Positions 58,100 to 64,000 of a stretch of DNA of 64,000 bases are shown here, one piece after another. Made by a program: the position numbers and the translations under genes. This stretch comes from Isoetes taiwanensis (taxonomy: Eukaryota; Streptophyta; Lycopodiopsida; Isoetales; Isoetaceae). The stretch's first letter is position 1. Every line of letters begins with the position of its first letter. The stretch lies in the NCBI GenBank assembly GCA_021234155.1, contig JAJEKV010000148.1:1270289-1334288 (forward strand). The letters run 5' to 3'. The notes beneath the pieces were generated by a model. It worked only from the letters and a program-made list of their open reading frames with translations, searched no databases and had not been told where the DNA came from.

Positions 58100-60900
58100 C
58101 GCGGTCTTTGAAGTCACCGCCCTTGGTTTCATCTATGAGGATCGCCTGTCGTGATGACTTTCACGCATTCTAAGTCATTTGGCAAAGACTTAGAGCATAT
58201 GCATAGGACATGCCTAGGAGGGACATATAGTGACGATTGTGTAATGCATTGCGTCGCGGCAACCCGCGATATGTTGAAGAACGATTATAGTCTTCAAGTG
58301 ACCATCCGGGCGCCGACTATCAAGCAACTAAGAGTGTGATATCATGAGGACCTTCACCCACCGGCAAGGCACACTTGAAACCAAAGTGGACACTTGATAA
58401 AAAATGTGGATTCCGCCTCCTGGGTCTCCGCTTCACCAACGCGACTTTTCGTTTCAAGTCGGATGCAACTTTTGTGTGAATTCCACCGATCTTTGCAACG
58501 TTCTTCAACTTGGCCGCTTGACAAAGTCCTTGGACCAAAATACATACTTCTTTAGGTCGCCGTTGGAGACGTTATACTTTGCATTAGTCCTAACTCCGAC
58601 AATGACCACTCGATGTAAGCCTTTGCAATTCCTCACCAACCGCCTTGAGCACTCTAATATTCTTCAATTGCCGCAGATGCATCTTCAAAGGATTCCATAG
58701 CCTTTGTTCTTTGAGGTTTTTCTTGTAAAGGATTTCCCTTTCGATTAACCTATCCAAGACCGAGATGAGTTCTTGATCTTCTAATCCCTGGGCCTTCCTC
58801 ATCTCGTTGTATGGATATCAAAAAATTGATGTGTCAACAGAGGAAATCTTCCTTGTGAATCGGCAACTTCTTCTCCACGTAGGCGTCCCAAAATTCATTC
58901 CATTTCTCCCATACGGGATCGGAAGCAAAAACTATCTTGCGTGCATCCTTGGGTACAGTTGGTTCTTTGGCAACATCACCCTTTTCATCTCCTTTTTTTT
59001 CTTTGATCCGTGCTCTTGTTCTTGTCTCCAGTATTATAGTTCGACTAAGTGTCCTTTCCAAGAACTTGAATTCGGCTTTTGGACCGGCAATGCCGGTAGG
59101 CATTGGCTTCCCATATTCAATCCATCGGTTCCGGAGAGCATGCGAAGTTGCTCTATATAGGGATCGCAAGGAATAACCGTTAGCTTTATAATCGTGAATT
59201 CAAACAATCCTTCTAGTTTATAATCGCCACGCCACGATTTCATATTAGAAGGCAAATCGCGCCAGCGCCGATTTGTTTTCGCTAAATAGCAAAGGGTTTT
59301 GAAATAGTAGATGGTTCTAGTCGTATAAACAAAATCGGCCGGGCGCTGATTTATATTAGAATACAAATTGCGCCGTGGCTCAACTTGTATTCTAATATAA
59401 AATCGCGCCAGACGCCATTTGCTTATTTGACGGAAACGCCTACCATCCTGTGAACCCATTGCCTTCTACTATGAAATCGCTACCTGGCATTTGATTTGGT
59501 ATCTGAAAAATAAAAATGTGGGAAGAGAATTACCTTTTTGTATAGGAAAGTTTTTCCCATGTCATTTAGGAGGCGCTTATTTCGCTTAGTTCGCGGTGTT
59601 GTTGACCCGGCCAGAACCCGGCATTCGGCGAATCTGACTTATAGAACAACCCGATTCCCGGTATGTCAGGCCTTCTTGATGAGAATCTTCCGGGCCTCTA
59701 TTGAATCTTTGGCCATCTATTATCATAAAATGTATGTCCGGGTTCTCGATGAAGTCCTCCGGCTTGCTCCGGATGATTACCTTTTTGTTACGTATCGTAT
59801 AAGGCACTACATCTGCAGGGCATTGGCACCGCCTCGGATTTTCGATCATTGTTCAATATCTCCAAGGAGGCCGCTTGTCATACCTTCTGGCGATATAAAT
59901 AGCTTTAGTGGACTGAAAAGCACGTCCCACGTTATTTGGATCGGATGTGTGAAGCCGAGGCCCGATGGATACTTGTCGGCATATTTCTTGGTTTGCTCAT
60001 TGCCTCCAACCGCCTCGGCCTTGTCATCGTCACTTGTAAGGCCTGCTTTGTCCTCAGAGTTTCCACGCCTCTAGAGCTAGCTTCTTCCTTGTCCTTCATC
60101 GCTTTGTAAGTAGACACCGCCTCGAGGGCCTCGTGCTAATGGCTCGTCGAGCACCGTAAAGCCCTCGCATATTCTTGTAGGAGTCAATGGCTCGCCACCG
60201 GCCCAAACCAAATTTGAAGAGGTTATCGGGCCATGTCGCCCGATCTTCGCGGTCTCTTTAAAAGAGCGCTCGACCGCATCGATTGATCTTCTTTAGGCTT
60301 TTCTTATGTTTTTGGCCCACTTCAACTAGCACATAACGCGAAAGAATCGCCACGTGCTTCACATGTAATAAGAATTCCCGGCTTCTTCATTTGATCGGTC
60401 TCTCTTAACCTTGACATGAATATGAGGCCTGTCTTCCCACCATTTTTTGAATATCTCCACATACCATTTCGACCCCTCTATAAGATCTTCTTACGGACAT
60501 GGAGGTTCTACACGAGCCTTTATTATTCCGGATGTATCTTCTAACGTCAATACATCCGCAGTCCAGAATAAAGAACATCTTCTTCTCGTCCTTTGCCTTT
60601 TTCTCGATCAGAGGTCTCGCCCTTGCTTGGTCCTCCCTCTTTTGATTGTCTTTTGTGATCCCGTGAAATTACAAAGACATGGGTTAATCTTTTTATGCTC
60701 AAATAAATGCCGCCGACACATATGTAACAAAACGCGGCAGCGATTTGAAAATGAATACACGGCAAGTTCATTTAGTTTATTGGGGTCAGGAGCCAGCGCG
60801 TTTTGTCCCAGTCAAAATGCAACAAATCTGGCGCTTAAAGCGTTTAGAAGTGACACGAAAAGATAAAGAAACTAATGTAATGCCTAATTAAAGGCCAGGG
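58100..60900 (-). other. Degenerate minus-strand coding-like region
   Basis: Several minus-strand pieces look protein-like but are broken by stops: 59169-58834 (KAEFKFLERTLSRTIILETR and DPVWEKWNEFWDAYVEKKLP), 59849-59586 (PADVVPYTIRNKKVIIRSKP and EDFIENPDIHFMIIDGQRFN), and 60771-60547 (acidic/basic KEGGPSKGETSDREKGKGRE). The plus-strand ORF of 178 codons at 59538-60074 is the shadow of the second piece. I recognise none. Spacers between pieces hold the palindromic motif listed separately. Confidence 0.35.
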
Positions 60901-62644
60901 CGCTTTTGTCCGAATCAAAATGCTCAGGACACAACTAACTATAAAATGCAACTTAAAGAGTTGAATCTTCATCGAGGACACAACTAACTATAAAAACACA
61001 ACTAGCTCTTGAATCTTTGTTGACTAAGTATACAAGCTTCAAGCAAAGACATCTGTAATTAAAGTACACATTAAGCATTTGTTTCCATACATTTTGGGAC
61101 ATATGAACTCAAACATTAGAGGACACATGCTTCTTATTGGATAATAACTTTACGAAAAACATCCTAAAAACCCTAACAAAAAAGGGACCACAGAGATCAA
61201 TTACTGGAACAAAAAACAGATCAATTACCCGAGGCTTTGTTGATTTGTGCTTTCTACGTGTTCACAAGAAACCTCCGGGCTTTGCATTTGTGCTTTGGAC
61301 GCCGCCCACCTCTACCAAAGCCTCATGGGCCGCCGATCCTCTAGACGCCATTGAACTGCAAGTGCGGATAGTATGAGACTGGGATTTTGGTTTAAACTTA
61401 TATGTATCGTTCATAATCTTGGCCGCCGATTTAAAACCAGAATTCAAATTGGCGTCCTTTTAAATTTATAATTTTAATTAACCGCCTAGTCGGCTCATTT
61501 ACAAATTTAAAATTGTGTTTTTCTTTTTAGTGCAATTTCAAGAACCATTAATTATTAATTTCAAGAAAGCGATATGTGGCAATCTACTACCACCTAATCG
61601 CCACCTACTATCGAGCCCAAGATCATTCCTACTATCGAGCGCCCAAGATCATTCCTACTATCGAGGCGCCCAAGATCATTCCTACTTTTCAGGGCCCAAG
61701 AACAATCTTCTATCGAGGCGCCTACAATCCCATTCGATCGATCGATCGCCTTCAATCCCATTCGATGTCTGGCTGAACTATGGTGAGTGTGATTCCATTC
61801 GAATGCATTCTCTTGTTCTCTATTTTTCGCCCTCTATTTTTCCAATGAATTTCGGTTCTTTATCGTGTGGGAGAAGAATGCTATCTTTTAACAAACAAAC
61901 TTGAAGCGCCGAGTAGGCTTATGTAAAATCGAAGATCTGAATCCAAATTCAATGTGTCATGGTGTTCCTCTTGGAAACAGTTTACGTAAGATTTCCATTA
62001 TAAACCGCAATTATGAAGATGAGGCTCTTCCAAGAAGACATCCGGTGGCGATACGGTTGGTGAAAGTGTGGGCACATTTGTAGCATGGCCAAAAGAACGC
62101 CCGAAAAAGGTATGTATATTTGGATATTAAAAAAAAAAGAATATATCATATCATCTAGCGTGATGTTGTGAACTTTGAATTCTCGCGGATGGTCTTTAGT
62201 CAGTTTTATCAACCCCATGAAACTACACATTAATGAAAATATGTAGTTTCTTGGGGTTGGTCATACCGGCCGGAGGGCATCACAGATTCAATGTTTTCGA
62301 CATTGCATATAAAAAAAAAAAACTAAACTAATAGTGTAAAAGTATAGTTTGCATATTCAAAAAAAAATTACATTTCTTCCGCAAAAATGCGCCAGCGCCG
62401 AAGTTTGTATTCATATTCTATAGCACGACAAAATCAAAATTCTGACGTGATAAAGTCAAAAAAAGTTATGTACATTTCTTCTTACGCAAAAAATGCGCCA
62501 GCGGAAAAAATTCTTTCTATCTCACGCTAAAATTTACAATATGTCACCAGGCCCACTTCATCTGCCCAATCGATCATACAATTCATAATGATTCAGGTAT
62601 AAAAGAAGTTCCACAAGAACCGAACCCTCGATATGACGGGATCC
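60901..62644. other. No gene; tandem repeats
   Basis: No gene recognised. At 61612-61720 a unit of about 27 bases (CCCAAGATCATTCCTACTAT then CGAGGCG) is repeated about four times with decay. GATCGATCGATC follows at 61737. Confidence 0.45.
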
Positions 62645-62968
62645 TCATCTTCCCTCATGGATGTCGAAGTCTCCAAACCAGTGTTGTATCGATCCCACGA
62701 TACTATAAATCAAATCCTTGTACTTATTTGTTGGCATGAGCCTTACTAAGAGCATGAGGAGTCCGATATGTCCATAGATGTGATGGAAGTGTACCCATGG
62801 CCCCCGATACAGCCGCCTAATGGATTCTCCAACTCTCTTTGAACGTTTTGAACAAAGACACTCAAGTAATATCTTGTCATGAGGGTCCGAGTTGATGGTC
62901 GCCCGGGGAACTAGAACCGGCAAAGTGTATTTGAACCAGCCAAAGGTCCATGCATAAGGAAAATCCAT
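62645..62968 (-). other. Minus-strand 107-codon ORF, unknown
   Basis: Opens MDFPYAWTFGWFKYTLPVLV and continues with GPWVHFHHIYGHIGLLMLLV and YSIVGSIQHWFGDFDIHEGR. The composition is protein-like, with two hydrophobic stretches. I recognise no family. It may be the first exon of, or an element related to, the degenerate minus-strand region on its left. Confidence 0.35.
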
Positions 62969-63239
62969 GGCACTAGAACGAGAGAAAGTAATTACACGGA
63001 TCTATTTCACACGCTACCGGGCGCGATTTGTATAGAGCCGTATGAAATTGAAATGCCAAACTAAAACGCGGCCTGGCGCGATTTGATTAACCTAGTGGAA
63101 AACGTAACCCAAAATAGAAATGCGCCAAAGCGATTTCTCCCATTCCAACATATTATTCTAACAAAATGCATAATGCGTAATGCGAGAATTCAAAAATATA
63201 AAAATTAGTTCATTGTTTAGTTCATTGTTTTAGTTCATT

Positions 63240-63520
63240 ATTTAGAGCAGATAGAGGAAGAGCTAGTGAAGATCTATGATCTATGATCATAGATCATAGA
63301 TCATAGAGCAAGATCATAGAGCAGATATGATCTATGATCATTATTCACTTCATTATTTCAGATCATTAATTAGAACAGATAGAGGAAGAGCTCGTGAAAT
63401 AGAATAACTTCATTATTTTAGATCATTAATTAGAACAGATAGAGGAAGAGCTAGTGAAATAGAATAAGAGCAGATCATATAGGCAAGATCACAGAACAAG
63501 ATCATAGAGCAGGATATTCT
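63240..63520. repeat. Imperfect tandem repeats with a 32-bp perfect palindrome
   Basis: AACAGATAGAGGAAGAGCT followed by GTGAA occurs three times (about 63247, 63372 and 63431), with TTCATTATTT and AGATCATTAATTAG between. At 63271-63302 the run of GATCTAT and GATCATA units is a perfect 32-bp palindrome centred on TGATCA. Confidence 0.9.
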
Positions 63521-63579
63521 GATTCATGTAAAAGTAACTGATTAACTGATTAAATTAACTGTGGTAAATATGCTGATGC

Positions 63580-63680
63580 ATGTAAAAGTAAATAACATGC
63601 TTTCTGTAAAATAACTAAAAGAATGAGAGTAAAAGTAAATAACATGCTTTCTGTAAAATAACTAAAAGAATAAGAGATAC
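63580..63680 (+). repeat. Two-unit tandem repeat of about 47 bp
   Basis: GTAAAAGTAAATAACATGC and TTTCTGTAAAATAACTAAAA are repeated back to back with a single change (GAATGAGAG versus GAATAAGAG). Confidence 0.9.
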
Positions 63681-63829
63681 TAACCTATTTGTGTTCTGTA
63701 CCCGAGAATTGAGCCTTTGACTTCGAAAATAAAACCAAAAGATCGAAAACCAAAGTAATAGCAAAGCTAGAAGCCGAGTAGCTTTAACACAAAAACCAAA
63801 GTTATTCAAAGTCGGAGAGATTGTACAGA

Positions 63830-64000
63830 GCGAAAAACCTTGGAGAATTCTCGCCTACAAACCTTGGAGCCGAAAACAACTTTGAGCCGAAAACCCTAAG
63901 CTCGAAAAAGCCGAAGTTTAAAGCATATAGAAGCCGAAGTTTAAAGAAGATAGAAGTCGAAAAGTCGAGATTGATGCGGATAGAAGCCGAGAAGCAAATA
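63830..64000 (+). repeat. GCCGAA-rich short repeats at window end
   Basis: GAAGCCGAAGTTTAAAG occurs twice, with further variants GAGCCGAAAAC, GATAGAAGTCGAAAAG and GATAGAAGCCGAGAAG. This could be the start of a larger repeat that continues past the window. Confidence 0.7.

Larger units (their letters stand above)
57031..63136. repeat. Dispersed short palindrome family (AAATCGCGCC-A-GGCGCGATTT)
   Basis: The best copy, at 57103-57123, is a perfect palindrome with 10-bp arms AAATCGCGCC and GGCGCGATTT around one A. Further copies, some decayed, are at about 57031-57052, 59253-59275, 59400-59420, 62383-62402, 62487-62506, 63011-63030, 63064-63084 and 63118-63136, plus a variant at 55789-55812. They lie between coding-like pieces, not in them. 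Confidence 0.8.

Noticed and set aside
59538-60074. 178-codon plus-strand ORF
   Set aside because: The opposite strand reads more protein-like (PADVVPYTIRNKK, IHFMIIDGQRF), and the plus-strand product is a low-quality shadow.
63240-63520. CRISPR-like array
   Set aside because: Repeat spacing and sequence are irregular, spacers are themselves related, and the host is a plant.

Overview
This is nuclear DNA from a land plant: AT-rich, with few genes, several introns per gene, and long stretches of decayed transposable elements. Plant-type genes (Elongator subunit ELP4, a DOMON-less cytochrome b561, a Josephin deubiquitinase) and Ty1/copia, Ty3/gypsy, LINE and Pif1/Helitron-type debris support this. 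The repeat-rich, intron-rich style would fit a large-genome seedless plant such as a fern or lycophyte, but nothing I can see fixes the clade.

Layout. 1-10 kb: mostly gene-poor sequence with one candidate small three-exon gene (1158-3210), one isolated exon-like ORF and many imperfect local duplications. 10.2-17.1 kb: a decayed Ty1/copia element with both LTRs, carrying later insertions. 18-18.7 kb: an antisense LINE reverse-transcriptase fragment. 22.5 kb: a short nitrate/peptide transporter (NPF) fragment. 25.6-26.3 kb: an intact two-exon Josephin gene preceded by a strong 37-bp inverted repeat. 29.6-31.4 kb: a 905-bp tandem duplication. 31.16-39.0 kb: a 3'-truncated LTR retrotransposon. 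40.6-42 kb: an aspartate/glutamate racemase pseudogene and a Pif1/Helitron helicase relic. 43.1-44.2 kb: an antisense transposase relic. 45.5-47.2 kb: a triplicated upstream region followed by the cytochrome b561 gene. 49.9-52.3 kb: an intact eight-exon ELP4 gene whose first intron has the signals of a U12 AT-AC intron. 54-64 kb: LINE-tail microsatellite, LRR fragment, then a minus-strand degenerate gene region with an FCP1/NIF-like phosphatase piece and a recurrent short palindrome.

Main result. The retrotransposon at 31.16-39 kb has a 1644-bp 5' LTR beginning TGTGACG and ending CGTCACA, a tRNA-Met-type primer site, a Ty3-like gag with CCHC knuckle, and an aspartic protease motif. Between the primer site and gag it carries two accessory ORFs. 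The first encodes a histone H3-like protein: an ORF beginning [10 protein letters not shown], identical to the H3 N-terminus, then, one frame over, a charged linker and a complete ungapped H3 histone fold at the C-terminus. The second is an unrecognised 509-codon ORF. Each accessory ORF has its own TATA-like box, and a pair of nested GC-rich hairpins lies between them. I know of no described plant LTR element carrying a core histone; a literature and repeat-database check is the decisive next step.
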